This document shows, piece by piece, positions 49,415-63,362 of a stretch of DNA of 64,000 nucleotides (within the stretch, counting starts at the first letter, position 1; each line of letters opens with the position of its first letter). Source of the DNA: Gilliamella sp. wkB108 (lineage in GTDB: Bacteria; Pseudomonadota; Gammaproteobacteria; Enterobacterales; Orbaceae); NCBI RefSeq assembly GCF_001690195.1, contig NZ_LZGM01000024.1, positions 1 to 64,000 on the forward strand. The letters are read 5' to 3'. The translations under genes and the position numbers were made by a program. The notes under the pieces are model-generated. The model searched no databases. It saw nothing but the letters and a program-made list of their open reading frames with translations, and was not told where the DNA came from.

Positions 49415-49430
49415 TGTGAATTAGATCACA
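49415..49430 (-). promoter_or_regulatory. CRP binding site upstream of the gluconate permease
   Basis: TGTGAATTAGATCACA matches both TGTGA and TCACA half-sites perfectly with the required 6-base spacer. It lies about 235 bases upstream of the permease start and 3 bases past the ubiG stop, so it can only serve the permease promoter. This is a clear sign of CRP-cAMP control. Confidence 0.75.
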
Positions 49431-49433
49431 TTT

Positions 49434-50144
49434 TTACAATTCAACGCTTTTTTGTGCCAGTAAAATATAATTGACATCAATATTTGCACCTAATTTGAAC
49501 TGATTATTCAATAAATGATACTCCATACCTATTACATCTTTCACATCCAGTCCGGAATGTTCTACCCACGTCATTAATTCCGATGGACGAATAAATCGAT
49601 TAAAATCATGAGTGCCTTTAGGTATAAGTTTAGCGATGTACTCAGCGCCAAAAATTAATAATAACCTCGCTTTATGATTTCGATTTATCGTAGATAAAAA
49701 TAATTTGCCATTAGGTTTAAGTAATTTTGCGCATGCATTGATAATTGAAGTAGGATCGGGTACATGCTCTAAAAGTTCCATGCATGTTATCACATCAAAG
49801 TATGCCGGAGTTTGTTGAGCAAGATCTTCAACCGTTTGTTTTTTATAGTCGATCGTCAAACCATTTTGACTAGCATGTAATTTAGCTATCTCTAATGATT
49901 CTTGTGCTAAATCGATAGCTGTTACATTAGCCCCTAATTTAGCTAAACTTTCGGATAAGATGCCACCACCGCATCCTACATCTAATACTTCTTTATCTTC
50001 TAATGAGCTACATTGTTGTTGAATATAGTCAACCCGTAAAGGATTGATAATATGCAAAGGCTTACACTTGCCATTAGGATCCCACCACTGTGAAGCAAGC
50101 TGTGAAAATTTGTTTATTTCATTAAAATCAATATTTTGTGTCAT
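49434..50144 (-). CDS. ubiG: Ubiquinone biosynthesis O-methyltransferase
   Basis: A 236-residue SAM-dependent enzyme that does both O-methylations in ubiquinone synthesis. NKFSQLASQWWDPNGKCKPLHIINPLRVDYI, the SAM motif LDVGCGGGILSESLAKLGANVTAIDL, and CMELLEHVPDPTSII are present. The length is close to E. coli UbiG. It stands alone; gyrA and nrdA, neighbours in enterics, are absent. Confidence 0.97.
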   Translation of the reverse strand: MTQNIDFNEINKFSQLASQWWDPNGKCKPLHIINPLRVDYIQQQCSSLEDKEVLDVGCGGGILSESLAKLGANVTAIDLAQESLEIAKLHASQNGLTIDYKKQTVEDLAQQTPAYFDVITCMELLEHVPDPTSIINACAKLLKPNGKLFLSTINRNHKARLLLIFGAEYIAKLIPKGTHDFNRFIRPSELMTWVEHSGLDVKDVIGMEYHLLNNQFKLGANIDVNYILLAQKSVEL

Positions 50145-50758
50145 AATTTCTCTTCAATTATTGTGGCGATTCAAGTAGTATTATTGCAATCTATTCTATG
50201 CCATGCCTGTTATTAACAAAAGCATCAATTGCTGTTTTAATCATTCTTTTTATAAAAAAGAGTCATTGGTATCAAAAGTGGGTAAAACAGCTGCATAAAA
50301 GTTATTAATACTCATCATTATGATTTTTATACCGTCATATCCTCTGCGATAAATGCTCTGCTCGTTTATGTACCTAAAACATATTTCCCATAATCCTGAG
50401 ATAATATTACTTAGTTGTAGTTGAGATCTCTGTTTAATTATCCAACTTAATAGTGTTGATATAACTTATAAATTAATATGTCTGGGTAATCAAAGACAGA
50501 TCGTTAATATTTCATCCTAAACACTATTGGCGATTTTTACTTTGCTATATTCATCATGAGTTAACTTCAATTTAACTAAAAATTGATCTCTTATTAAACA
50601 TCATTCTAATTGAGCTAAATTTATAAACAGATATAACTATTGATTCTAATGATTTCTTGTCTCCATGCTTATTTTATGACATGATTACGGATCACTTTTT
50701 TTAAAAGAGTTGTATTTACACAAGAATTAAACAATTAAGATTCAAGGGAAAAATATTC
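50145..50758. other. Divergent spacer between ubiG and the NSS transporter
   Basis: 614 AT-rich bases containing both promoters. The only structure noticed is a short A/T hairpin near 50248-50270. I see no protein family, tRNA or repeat copy in it. It is longer than most spacers in this window, so a small RNA cannot be excluded. Confidence 0.4.
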
Positions 50759-52126
50759 ATGAGTACAAGTACTATGAAAAAAAATCATTCTCAGTGGAGC
50801 TCGCGCATAGGATTTATGCTTGCTGCGGCTGGTTCTGCTGTAGGTTTGGGTAACATCTGGAAGTTCCCCTATATGGCAGGCGAAATGGGAGGATCAGCAT
50901 TTGTTCTCACTTATTTAATTTTTATGTTCGTCATTGGCTTACCTATTTTAGTCATGGAATGGTTAATTGGTCGTCGTGGCCAAAAAAATCCAATTCATAC
51001 CATGGAAGATGTAGCTGTGTCAGAAGGTCGTTCACGATCTTGGTGTTGGGTTGGTATTATTGGTGTACTCGGTTCATTTTTAATACTCTCTTTCTATAGT
51101 GTAATTGGTGGTTGGGCTACTGATTATATCTTCTTAGCAGGAAAAGGGGTTTTCCTTAATGCGAATGGCGAGGTTACAGGAAAAATATTCACCGACTTCT
51201 TAGGCAATGTAAATCATCTATTGACATGGCATACAGTATTTATGGGCGCAACTGCATTTATTGTGGCAATGGGAGTGGGTGCTGGTTTAGAACGAGCCTG
51301 TAAAGTTATGATGCCTGGTTTAGGGATCTTATTACTCGTTTTAGTTGGCTATGCTGCTTATGTCAGTGGACCGTACTTTGGTGAAGCGTTCCGATTTTTA
51401 TTTACACCTAACTGGTCAGCAATCAATGGTACGGCCGTTCTTGCCGCTTTAGGTCATGCTTTCTTTAGCTTATCATTAGGTATGGGGATCATGATGGCCT
51501 ATGGTTCTTATCTTGGTAAAGATGTGAACTTATTATCGACCGCACGTACAGTGGTCATTTTAGATGTATTAGTGGCTATGTTATCTGGTTTGGCGATCTT
51601 CCCTCTCGTATTTGCCAACGGTTTACAACCAGGTTCTGGACCGGGATTGATTTTTGTAACCTTACCAATTGCTTTTGGTAACATGGCTGGAGGCACCATT
51701 TTAGGCGTACTATTTTTTATTTTCTTAACCTTTGCCGCACTAACTTCTTCTATTTCCTTACTCGAACCAACGGTCGAGTTATTGGAAGAAAAAACACCTA
51801 TGGGACGCAAAACGGCAACAATAGTCAGTAGTGTAATTATTTGGGCTATAGGTATCGCCTGTTTACTAGCGTTTAATGAATGGTCGGATATAAAATTATT
51901 TGATAAAAATATCTTTGATTTGTTGGATTATCTGACCAGTAAAATCATGTTACCTGTTACCGGTCTTGGAACCATCATCTTTGGTGGTTGGATGATGAGA
52001 CAAACTCTCATTCGTCAAGAGCTTAATTTAAGCAAATCTTGGTTTGCAATCTGGACTTTCTTAACTCGTTTTGTTATTCCAATTGCTGTTATATTAATTC
52101 TTATTTACGGTTTTATGCCTGAATAA
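50759..52126 (+). CDS. Sodium-dependent amino-acid-type transporter (NSS/SNF family)
   Basis: A 455-residue secondary transporter with about 11 helices. The N-terminal QWSSRIGFMLAAAGSAVGLGNIWKFPYMAGEMGGSAFVLTYLIF is the NSS signature, including the sodium-site residues of helix 1. FFSLSLGMGIMMAYGSYL (helix 6) and TFAALTSSISLLEPTVELL (helix 8) agree. It probably imports an amino acid (Tyr, Trp or similar) with sodium; the substrate is unknown. It is single, with its own terminator. Confidence 0.92.
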   Translation: MSTSTMKKNHSQWSSRIGFMLAAAGSAVGLGNIWKFPYMAGEMGGSAFVLTYLIFMFVIGLPILVMEWLIGRRGQKNPIHTMEDVAVSEGRSRSWCWVGIIGVLGSFLILSFYSVIGGWATDYIFLAGKGVFLNANGEVTGKIFTDFLGNVNHLLTWHTVFMGATAFIVAMGVGAGLERACKVMMPGLGILLLVLVGYAAYVSGPYFGEAFRFLFTPNWSAINGTAVLAALGHAFFSLSLGMGIMMAYGSYLGKDVNLLSTARTVVILDVLVAMLSGLAIFPLVFANGLQPGSGPGLIFVTLPIAFGNMAGGTILGVLFFIFLTFAALTSSISLLEPTVELLEEKTPMGRKTATIVSSVIIWAIGIACLLAFNEWSDIKLFDKNIFDLLDYLTSKIMLPVTGLGTIIFGGWMMRQTLIRQELNLSKSWFAIWTFLTRFVIPIAVILILIYGFMPE

Positions 52127-52477
52127 TAAACATACTGAATAATATTCATTTAGTTATCAATCAGCCTTGATGTAAATCAAGGCTTTTTTTTGTTCAATTG
52201 ATTATTAGATATTGCTCTTCTCAATAATGAAAATCGCTTATCTTATAAATGGTTAAGTTAATGATCATCAATTGATAACCAATAAAATTCATCATTTCTC
52301 TTGAAATTCTTTTTTTTATTCCCATATAGCAATACAACAATTAATCAAACCATTAAGCATTTAAACTCAATTAACATAAAGATGCAGATAGATAATAAGC
52401 TATCAACATGAGGATCTATCTTCTCCTTCTATTTTTATGCTATTTGAGTTTGTTAATTATATTTGAGGTATTAGTCA
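52127..52477. other. Spacer between NSS transporter and htpG
   Basis: Contains the transporter terminator (52163-52191) and about 285 AT-rich bases with the presumed htpG promoter. A sigma-32-type promoter would be expected for htpG but none was confidently recognised. No gene is seen. Confidence 0.45.
52163..52191 (+). terminator. Terminator after NSS transporter
   Basis: AGCCTTGAT and ATCAAGGCT pair perfectly around a 4-base loop and run into eight T. Confidence 0.92.
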
Positions 52478-54352
52478 ATGAGTAAACAAGGAACTGAAAC
52501 TCGTGGATTCCAATCTGAAGTTAAACAAATTCTTCATTTAATGATCCACTCTCTATATTCAAATAAAGAGATATTTTTAAGAGAACTCATTTCCAATGCA
52601 TCTGATGCAGCCGATAAACTACGTTTTAAAGCACTGGAAAATCCAGATCTATACGCAGGTGATGCAGAACTTGGCGTAAAAATATCAACCAACAAAGAAG
52701 CCGGAACAATAACCATTGCGGATAACGGAATCGGTATGACCCGTGATGAAGTTATTGAAAACTTAGGTACTATTGCCAAATCAGGCACAAAAGCATTTCT
52801 AGAATCTATTGGCAGTGATCAGGCAAAAGATAGTCAATTAATCGGTCAATTTGGTGTTGGCTTTTATTCAGCCTTCATTGTTGCTGACAAAGTAAGCGTT
52901 AAAACTCGTGCTGCGAGCGCTAAAGCAGATGAAGCAGTAATGTGGGAATCAACTGGTGAAGGTGAATATACTATCTCTGATGATAACAAAGAGACTCGCG
53001 GTACAGAAATTACCTTACACTTAAAAGAGGATGAAAAAGAGTTTTTAGATGATTGGCGTTTACGTTCTATCATTAGTAAATATTCTGACCACATTTCGCT
53101 ACCAGTTGAAGTACAAACTACTGACGAAGAAAGCAAAGAAGTTAAATGGGAAAAAGTCAATAAAGCCCAAGCCCTTTGGACTCGCAGTAAAAATGAAATT
53201 AGTGATGAAGAGTATAAAGAATTTTATAAACACATTTCACACGATTTTGCCGATCCACTGAGTTGGAGTCACAATCGAGTTGAAGGTAAACAAGAGTACA
53301 CAAGTTTACTTTATATTCCGTCAAAAGCACCTTGGGATATGTGGAACCGTGATAACAAACATGGATTAAAACTTTATGTACAACGTGTCTTTATTATGGA
53401 TGATGCAGAACAATTTATGCCAAATTACTTACGATTTGTAAAAGGTTTAATTGATTCCAATGATCTACCATTAAATGTATCACGTGAAATCTTACAAGAT
53501 AATAAAGTCACACAAAATCTACGTAATGCTTGTACTAAACGAGTTTTACAGATGTTAGATAAATTATCTAAAGATGATAAAGAACAGTATCAACAATTCT
53601 GGACAGAATTTGGCTTAGTGCTAAAAGAAGGTACAGGTGAAGATTTTGCTAATCGTGAAGCGATTGCTAAGTTATTACGTTTCAGCACTACCCAAAATGA
53701 TAGTGAAGCACAAACTGTATCACTAGATGACTATATTAGTCGTATGCAGGAAGGTCAGGAAAAGATCTATTACATAACAGCTGATAGCTATGGTGCTGCA
53801 AAAAATAGCCCTCATCTTGAATTATTCCGCAAAAAAGGAATTGAAGTATTATTATTATCTGATCGTATTGACGAATGGATGATGAGTAATTTAACTGAGT
53901 TTGAAGGCAAACAATTCCAATCTGTAAGTAAGTCAGATGAATCGATTGAAAAACTAGCCGATCAAGATAACGAAGAACAGAAACAAACTGAAAAAGAACT
54001 TGAACCATTTATTGAACGAGTTAAAAAAGTTTTAGGTGACAAAGTTAAAGAAGTGAAATTAACTCATCGTCTAACAGATACGCCTGCCATTGTAACTACT
54101 GCTGCTGATGAAATGAGTACGCAAATGGCAAAACTATTTGCAGCTGCAGGACAAAAGGCACCTGAAATCAAATATACATTTGAAATTAATCCCGATCATA
54201 AACTGGTTAAACGCATCGCAGATACTCAAGATGAGTCAGCCTTTAATGATTGGATTGAACTACTATTAGATCAAGCATTACTTGCAGAAAAAGGGTCATT
54301 ATCAGATCCAAGTAAATTTATACAAACCATGAATAAATTATTAGCTCAATAA
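52478..54352 (+). CDS. htpG: Chaperone protein HtpG (Hsp90)
   Basis: A 624-residue Hsp90, the same length as in E. coli. The GHKL ATPase domain is at the N-terminus ([70 protein letters not shown]), the middle domain carries [13 protein letters not shown], and a C-terminal dimerisation domain follows. It folds client proteins under heat stress. Hsp90 is also known to support CRISPR-Cas proteins in E. coli, but no link to the cas genes here is shown. It is monocistronic. Confidence 0.98.
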   Translation: MSKQGTETRGFQSEVKQILHLMIHSLYSNKEIFLRELISNASDAADKLRFKALENPDLYAGDAELGVKISTNKEAGTITIADNGIGMTRDEVIENLGTIAKSGTKAFLESIGSDQAKDSQLIGQFGVGFYSAFIVADKVSVKTRAASAKADEAVMWESTGEGEYTISDDNKETRGTEITLHLKEDEKEFLDDWRLRSIISKYSDHISLPVEVQTTDEESKEVKWEKVNKAQALWTRSKNEISDEEYKEFYKHISHDFADPLSWSHNRVEGKQEYTSLLYIPSKAPWDMWNRDNKHGLKLYVQRVFIMDDAEQFMPNYLRFVKGLIDSNDLPLNVSREILQDNKVTQNLRNACTKRVLQMLDKLSKDDKEQYQQFWTEFGLVLKEGTGEDFANREAIAKLLRFSTTQNDSEAQTVSLDDYISRMQEGQEKIYYITADSYGAAKNSPHLELFRKKGIEVLLLSDRIDEWMMSNLTEFEGKQFQSVSKSDESIEKLADQDNEEQKQTEKELEPFIERVKKVLGDKVKEVKLTHRLTDTPAIVTTAADEMSTQMAKLFAAAGQKAPEIKYTFEINPDHKLVKRIADTQDESAFNDWIELLLDQALLAEKGSLSDPSKFIQTMNKLLAQ

Positions 54353-54366
54353 TTTATCAATCTTTA

Positions 54367-54396
54367 AACCCGATATTGACTACAATATCGGGTTTT
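54367..54396 (+). terminator. Terminator after htpG
   Basis: AACCCGATATT (54367-54377) and AATATCGGGTT (54384-54394) pair perfectly with a 6-base loop and a T-rich end. Confidence 0.9.
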
Positions 54397-54530
54397 TAAT
54401 CAATGAACATTAAAAATAGCAAATGGTTTTTTCAAAAAAATGATACTTATCACACTTTTTTATTTTTCCACTTCCTATTTTTTATTAGCAATTCATAATA
54501 TCTACACCGAAGAATGAGCTAGTAACACAC

Positions 54531-55397
54531 ATGAAAATTCATAAAATACTTAATAATAATGTTGTTGTTACCCTTGACCCCAAAGGCAATGAATTAATTA
54601 TTACCGGCCGAGGCGTTGGATTCAAAAAACGTGAAGGTGATTTAATTGATAGCAAACTTATCGAAAAAAAATTTTCTTTAACTAACAAAGAGACGTTACC
54701 AAAATTCGCTGAATTACTTTCTGAAATCCCATTAAACGTACTCACCACTTCTGAAATTATCATCAATTATGCCAAACAAAAATTAGAGGGTAAATTACAA
54801 GACAGTATTTATATCTCGCTTACTGACCATATCCATTTTGCGATAGAGCGTCATAAACAAGGATTTGATATCCCTAATAATTTTCTGTGGGAAATCAAAA
54901 AGTTTTATCCTAAAGAGTTCCAAATAGCTCTTTATGCCCTATCGATAATCAAAGAGCGATTATCGATCGAACTACCTGAAGATGAAGCTGGTTTCATCAC
55001 CTTTCATATTATCAATGCCGAACTCAACGATACGATGCCTAATATCGTCAACATGACGAAAATTATCCGTGAAATCCTTAATATCGTAAAATACCATTTT
55101 AATATTGAATACAATGAAGAAAGCCTATCTTATCAACGTTTTGTCACTCATTTAAAATTCTTTTCCCAGCGAATTTTAAATCCTGGTAAATCAATCCAAC
55201 AAGATGATTCATTGTACCAATTAATTCGACAAAAATACCAACAAGCCTATTATTGTACTAAACAGATAGATCTACATTTAATTCAACAGTATCAACATCC
55301 ACTTACTGATGATGAAAGTATGTATTTAACTATTCATATTGAGCGACTACGTAATGAATTACAACAAACGCCAAAAACTGAAAAAAATGAGAGTTAG
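54531..55397 (+). CDS. BglG/LicT family transcription antiterminator
   Basis: A 288-residue regulator: RNA-binding CAT domain at residues 1-56 (MKIHKILNNNVVVTLDPKGNELIITGRGVGFKKREGD) followed by two PTS regulation domains with conserved histidines (LTDHIHFAIERH near residue 100, GFITFHIINAEL near 155, YLTIHIERL near the end). When beta-glucosides are transported, PTS-dependent (de)phosphorylation lets it bind the RAT sequence and prevent termination. The RAT lies directly downstream (55475-55507), before the PTS gene. No RAT precedes this gene itself. Confidence 0.94.
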   Translation: MKIHKILNNNVVVTLDPKGNELIITGRGVGFKKREGDLIDSKLIEKKFSLTNKETLPKFAELLSEIPLNVLTTSEIIINYAKQKLEGKLQDSIYISLTDHIHFAIERHKQGFDIPNNFLWEIKKFYPKEFQIALYALSIIKERLSIELPEDEAGFITFHIINAELNDTMPNIVNMTKIIREILNIVKYHFNIEYNEESLSYQRFVTHLKFFSQRILNPGKSIQQDDSLYQLIRQKYQQAYYCTKQIDLHLIQQYQHPLTDDESMYLTIHIERLRNELQQTPKTEKNES

Positions 55398-55474
55398 ATC
55401 ACAAATTTAACTTTCTAATCAATTAGCTACTTTTCACACTGTTACAAATAGTGATAATCTAATTACATATTTTC

Positions 55475-55507
55475 GGATTGTTACTGTTGATATTGACAGG
55501 CAAAACC
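55475..55507 (+). promoter_or_regulatory. Ribonucleic antiterminator (RAT) for BglG/LicT
   Basis: Begins GGATTGTTACTGTTG and ends GACAGGCAAAACC, matching the BglG/LicT RAT consensus at both conserved flanks. Its last four bases overlap the left arm of the terminator at 55504-55546, so folding of one excludes the other. This is direct sequence evidence for antitermination control of the PTS genes. Confidence 0.93.
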
Positions 55508-55546
55508 TAAGTTCTCAAACCCAAAAGAGAATTTAGGTTTTTTTTT
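55504..55546 (+). terminator. Conditional terminator in the bglF leader
   Basis: AACCTAAGTTCTC (55504-55516) pairs with GAGAATTTAGGTT (55527-55539), with one G-U pair, followed by a T run to 55546. Overlap with the RAT makes this the regulated terminator of the beta-glucoside operon. Confidence 0.93.
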
Positions 55547-55559
55547 GGCTTAAATTTAG

Positions 55560-59630
<4,071 letters not shown>

Positions 59631-59640
59631 CGGCCAAAAA

Positions 59641-59664
59641 TATGACTCACATAAGTGAGTCATA
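59641..59664. terminator. Hairpin ending the beta-glucoside operon
   Basis: TATGACTCAC and GTGAGTCATA form a perfect 10-bp stem with an ATAA loop, between the phosphatase stop and the convergent MFS stop. There is no long T run. Confidence 0.7.
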
Positions 59665-59670
59665 ATCAAT

Positions 59671-60957
59671 TTAACAGGAAAAATCGCTATTTTTAGTCTC
59701 TTTAATTAATAGGGTTGCCACCACACTCACTAATGAGGCAACTGACACATAATAGCCCACCCAAGTTAAACTACCTACAGAGACTAAATTATTAGCTATA
59801 ATTGGTGCAATTGATGCGCCGAGGATCCCGCCAATACTATAAGCCGCTGACGATCCAGTATAACGAACATTAGTCGGAAATATTTCAGGTAGAAAAGCCC
59901 CCATTGGTGCAAATACGATCCCCATTAAAAACAACTCTAAGCATAAAAAAGTCATCACTAAAAATTGAGAACCACTAGCCATAAACTGTGTCATTAAAGT
60001 ACCTGATATGGCAACTAATAATAACCCTATAACCAATACTGGTTTTCGTCCATACTTATCACTTAGCCAAGCTGAAATTGGCGTTGCTATCGCCATAAAA
60101 ACAATAGCTACACATAAAAAACCTAAAAAATTACCTTTTGGGATCCCTAAATATTTAGTGCCATATTGTAATAAAAAAGCTGTAGTTATATAAAATAATG
60201 TATAACAACCTACCATAGAAAAAGATCCTAATGTTAATGCTTTCCAATGGTGAATAAACATATTTAATACAGGAACTTTCACTTGTTTATTACTCTGTAG
60301 AGCTTTTTTAAAAATAGGACTTTCCACCAATTTTAAACGAACATACAGACCGATAATGACCAGTACTGCACTTAATATAAATGGAATTCGCCACCCCCAA
60401 GCTAAAAATTGCTCGTTCGAAATAGACAGAGTTACGATTAAAAACACACCATTTGACATTAAAAATCCAACTGACGGCCCTAATTGAGGGAACATGCCAA
60501 ATAAGGCGCGTTTATTTTCTGGTGCATTTTCAGTTGCTAACAAAGCCGCACCGCCCCATTCACCGCCAAGTCCCAACCCTTGAGCTAATCGAAAAATACA
60601 CAACAATAATGGCGCCCAAAATCCAATAGTACTATGACCTGGTAATAAACCGATCCCTGCTGTGGCTATACCCATTAAAATAAGTGAAAAAACTAAAGTT
60701 GATTTACGTCCTACACGATCACCAAAATGTCCAAATAAAATTGCACCAATTGGACGTGCAACAAACGCGATGCCAAATGTTGCAAATGACTGTAATGCCT
60801 GTGCTGAAGGTGAACTATCAGGGAAAAAGACAGGACCAATAACCAAAGCTGCTGCAGTTGCATAAATATAAAAATCATAAAACTCAATCGCTGTTCCGAT
60901 AAAACTGGCTAATGCAACTCTGGATACTGAATTGGTCGGTTTATTGCTTACATCCAT
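59671..60957 (-). CDS. MFS transporter, metabolite:H+ symporter type
   Basis: A 428-residue 12-helix transporter. ASFIGTAIEFYDFYIYATAAALVIGPVFFP, FGHFGDRVGRKSTLVFSLILMG and FRLAQGLGLGGEWGGAALLATENAP are hallmarks of the MHS group (ShiA, ProP, YhjE). The substrate is unknown; such proteins carry organic acids or osmolytes. It is convergent with the beta-glucoside operon and divergent from ogt. Confidence 0.9.
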   Translation of the reverse strand: MDVSNKPTNSVSRVALASFIGTAIEFYDFYIYATAAALVIGPVFFPDSSPSAQALQSFATFGIAFVARPIGAILFGHFGDRVGRKSTLVFSLILMGIATAGIGLLPGHSTIGFWAPLLLCIFRLAQGLGLGGEWGGAALLATENAPENKRALFGMFPQLGPSVGFLMSNGVFLIVTLSISNEQFLAWGWRIPFILSAVLVIIGLYVRLKLVESPIFKKALQSNKQVKVPVLNMFIHHWKALTLGSFSMVGCYTLFYITTAFLLQYGTKYLGIPKGNFLGFLCVAIVFMAIATPISAWLSDKYGRKPVLVIGLLLVAISGTLMTQFMASGSQFLVMTFLCLELFLMGIVFAPMGAFLPEIFPTNVRYTGSSAAYSIGGILGASIAPIIANNLVSVGSLTWVGYYVSVASLVSVVATLLIKETKNSDFSC

Positions 60958-61133
60958 AAATTTCTTTACTCCGATATTTTTTTATCATTGAAAATAAGAA
61001 AATTCATTATAAAGAGAGAATTGGTATTTTCCATTGAAAACAAAAAATGTGATAACATCTGTGGTTATATAAGCATCAGCTATAATTCGTTGCTATCGTC
61101 ACTTTTACCGAAATTAAATGTTAAGGAAAATTT

Positions 61134-61673
61134 ATGTTTTATACATCAAGCTATTCATCTCCATTAGGTGAAATAACATTAGCAAGCAAACAAAATCAAC
61201 TTATTGGTTTATGGATCGAAGGACAAAAATATTTTGGTGAATTGGCAATAGCAGATTTAAAATACAATGCCCATTTATCGGTATTTGATCTCACTAAAAA
61301 ATGGTTGGATAACTATTTTTCTGGTAAAAACCAAACCATTAGCCAACTACCCCTCGCACCTGCTGGCACACCATTCAGGCAAAAAGTGTGGGATATTTTA
61401 TGCAAAATTCCTTATGGTGAAGTAATCACTTATGGCGATATAGCTAAACAAATCGCGCTACAGAATAATCAAGCAAAAATGTCTAGCCAAGCAGTAGGAG
61501 GTGCCGTCGGGCATAATCCAATCTCAATCATCATCCCTTGTCATCGGGTGATCGGCGCTAACGGCAACTTAACCGGTTATGCTGGTGGCATCGATAAAAA
61601 AATCAAGCTACTTGAAATTGAAGGTATCGATACCAGCCAATTCTTTATACCGACCAAAGGAACAGCACTGTAG
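61134..61673 (+). CDS. ogt: Methylated-DNA--protein-cysteine methyltransferase
   Basis: A 179-residue suicide repair protein that takes the alkyl group from O6-alkylguanine onto Cys136 in IIPCHRVIGANGNLTGYAGG. An N-terminal RNase-H-like domain (TSSYSSPLGEITLASKQNQLIGLWIEGQKYF) and the HTH segment GTPFRQKVWDILCKIPYGEVITYGDIAKQI complete it. It has the size of Ogt rather than the two-domain Ada. It is convergent with the cas operon, with 70 bases between stops. Confidence 0.95.
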   Translation: MFYTSSYSSPLGEITLASKQNQLIGLWIEGQKYFGELAIADLKYNAHLSVFDLTKKWLDNYFSGKNQTISQLPLAPAGTPFRQKVWDILCKIPYGEVITYGDIAKQIALQNNQAKMSSQAVGGAVGHNPISIIIPCHRVIGANGNLTGYAGGIDKKIKLLEIEGIDTSQFFIPTKGTAL

Positions 61674-61743
61674 TTCACCTAAATAAGGAGTCTATATATT
61701 AACAATAACAGATCATACGACTAAATAACCTGCGTTTATCTTT

Positions 61744-62313
61744 TTAAAAATCAGGAACGGTTGCGCTTTGGCTTAGTCCATAACTATTGAATGTACCTTC
61801 TACCGGTTTAATACATTTTTCCTGTTTTAACCACATGATAAATTGTTGACCAGTACTTTTACTATAAAAATGAATGTGTGGATATTGCAACCGTACACTT
61901 CCCCATTTGTCCACCATTCTATCTTTTACTTCATCTGACCATTTACCTTGTGCGGTTAATCGTTTTTCTGCTCGCCTTAATGCACTTTGTCCTTTTGAAT
62001 TAACCCGAATTAAACGTAAGTGACCTTTTATGATTTTTGGTACCGGAGAAATAGGCATAAGCAAAGCATAATCACTAATCGAAGATTCTTGTTGTATTAC
62101 CGTTGAGAGATTTTGCAACTCATTTTCAGTACCAAATATGCGAATAATCCCCCCTAGAGTTCGTTTCACATTATAACAAGGGAAACTTATAGCAATGTTT
62201 CCTTGGTGATTAACTAAAATTTGATGTAGTGATTGCATGATTTGATTAACTACATCAACCTCGCTTATTTCAATTTGCGATATAGTTCGCAGTTCAAAAA
62301 AGTGTGAGAGCAT
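61744..62313 (-). CDS. cas6f: Type I-F CRISPR endoribonuclease Cas6f/Csy4
   Basis: A 189-residue pre-crRNA processing nuclease. It aligns over its length with Pseudomonas Csy4: catalytic His30 in MQSLHQILV, active-site serines at 151 and 153 in YSKSTGQQF, an arginine-rich RNA-binding helix around residues 110-120 (ALRRAEKRL), and the conserved C-terminus NSYGL...VPDF. It cuts below the crRNA repeat hairpin and stays bound as part of Cascade. It starts 5 bases after csy3. No CRISPR repeat follows it within the 70-base spacer before ogt. Confidence 0.95.
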   Translation of the reverse strand: MLSHFFELRTISQIEISEVDVVNQIMQSLHQILVNHQGNIAISFPCYNVKRTLGGIIRIFGTENELQNLSTVIQQESSISDYALLMPISPVPKIIKGHLRLIRVNSKGQSALRRAEKRLTAQGKWSDEVKDRMVDKWGSVRLQYPHIHFYSKSTGQQFIMWLKQEKCIKPVEGTFNSYGLSQSATVPDF

Positions 62314-62318
62314 CTCAT

Positions 62319-63335
62319 TTACTCCTTTCCGCTTGCCCCAAAAACACCACCACGAATCAATACGGCAATGACATAGTGTTGCTGTTCAGGGCTTGGTTTA
62401 TCTCCTTTTAAAACCCACTTGTCAAATAGATTATAAAAATCCAATTTTTGTTTAGGTTGACGAAATGCATGTCCCATAGTAGTCACTGCACCATACGGCT
62501 CAATCGCGATTGGAAACTGAGCCTTTTTATCATACCAAGTATCAATAGTTCGTATTGCATTACTGATTTTTTGTGAATGCATCGCTGCTTGACCATTTTT
62601 TTCATACAGCACTTTACTTTTTTCTTTGCCGGTATCTAAAATCAACTCTTGCGAAGGATACACTTCTTGTCCTAACCCCATTTTTAACTCGGCAACCACA
62701 TCAAAAATAACAAATTTCTTACCTGATAAACCATCTTCAATCAAACTTGATAACTGTTTAATCGGGTTATCATCATAATCAAAAGTGTTAAGATGATAAC
62801 TTTTTGCATCATCAACTTTAATATTTACCTTCTTATTGTTGTCATCTTTATAAGTTGCAGTGATACTTATTTGTTCTGCTCCCATCCGATTACGCCATAA
62901 CCAACGACCATTTAAAATATTGATCGCATAACGTTTAGCTAATGGTTGCATCCCTTGTTGTTGGATATAGCTTTGTGTTGTTTTAACTAATTTTTCTTGA
63001 TAATCCATATCATTACAAACAGAAGGTTTACCTGTAAAGGGTAAGACTTTACAACTCCATTTAACAACGAGGGTATCTTTATCGCTATCTAGTGCTGCAA
63101 TATCTATTTTTTGAGGATTAGGTTTTTGAATCTCAGCATCTAATTTAATAGGATCGCTTGCTACCGCATTTTTTAGACGATTAGAAATCGTCCCACGAAC
63201 TGATTTTTCAGTCACAATGACAGGTGATGCAACACTTGCATCAGCGCAGTTACGCTGAGCAAAAATAGCATCTGAAATATCAAAATTTCGTTCAAAAGCA
63301 AGTACAGTTGCGGTAGTAATTTTAGCTTTATTCAT
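62319..63335 (-). CDS. csy3: Type I-F Cascade backbone Cas7f/Csy3
   Basis: A 338-residue subunit; six copies coat the spacer part of the crRNA in the type I-F surveillance complex. The N-terminus VLAFERNFDISDAIFAQ, SVRGTISNRL, the centre ILNGRWLWRNRMGAEQISI and the end YVIAVLIRGGVFGASGK match Csy3. The start ATG has AGAGGATAAATA before it. It lies between csy2 (27-base gap) and csy4 (5-base gap). Confidence 0.95.
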   Translation of the reverse strand: MNKAKITTATVLAFERNFDISDAIFAQRNCADASVASPVIVTEKSVRGTISNRLKNAVASDPIKLDAEIQKPNPQKIDIAALDSDKDTLVVKWSCKVLPFTGKPSVCNDMDYQEKLVKTTQSYIQQQGMQPLAKRYAINILNGRWLWRNRMGAEQISITATYKDDNNKKVNIKVDDAKSYHLNTFDYDDNPIKQLSSLIEDGLSGKKFVIFDVVAELKMGLGQEVYPSQELILDTGKEKSKVLYEKNGQAAMHSQKISNAIRTIDTWYDKKAQFPIAIEPYGAVTTMGHAFRQPKQKLDFYNLFDKWVLKGDKPSPEQQHYVIAVLIRGGVFGASGKE

Positions 63336-63362
63336 TATTTATCCTCTGTTATTAACCTGTAT

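Noticed and set aside
61674-61743. Possible CRISPR array beside cas6f
   Set aside because: The 70 bases between ogt and csy4 contain no repeated unit and nothing like the type I-F repeat hairpin.
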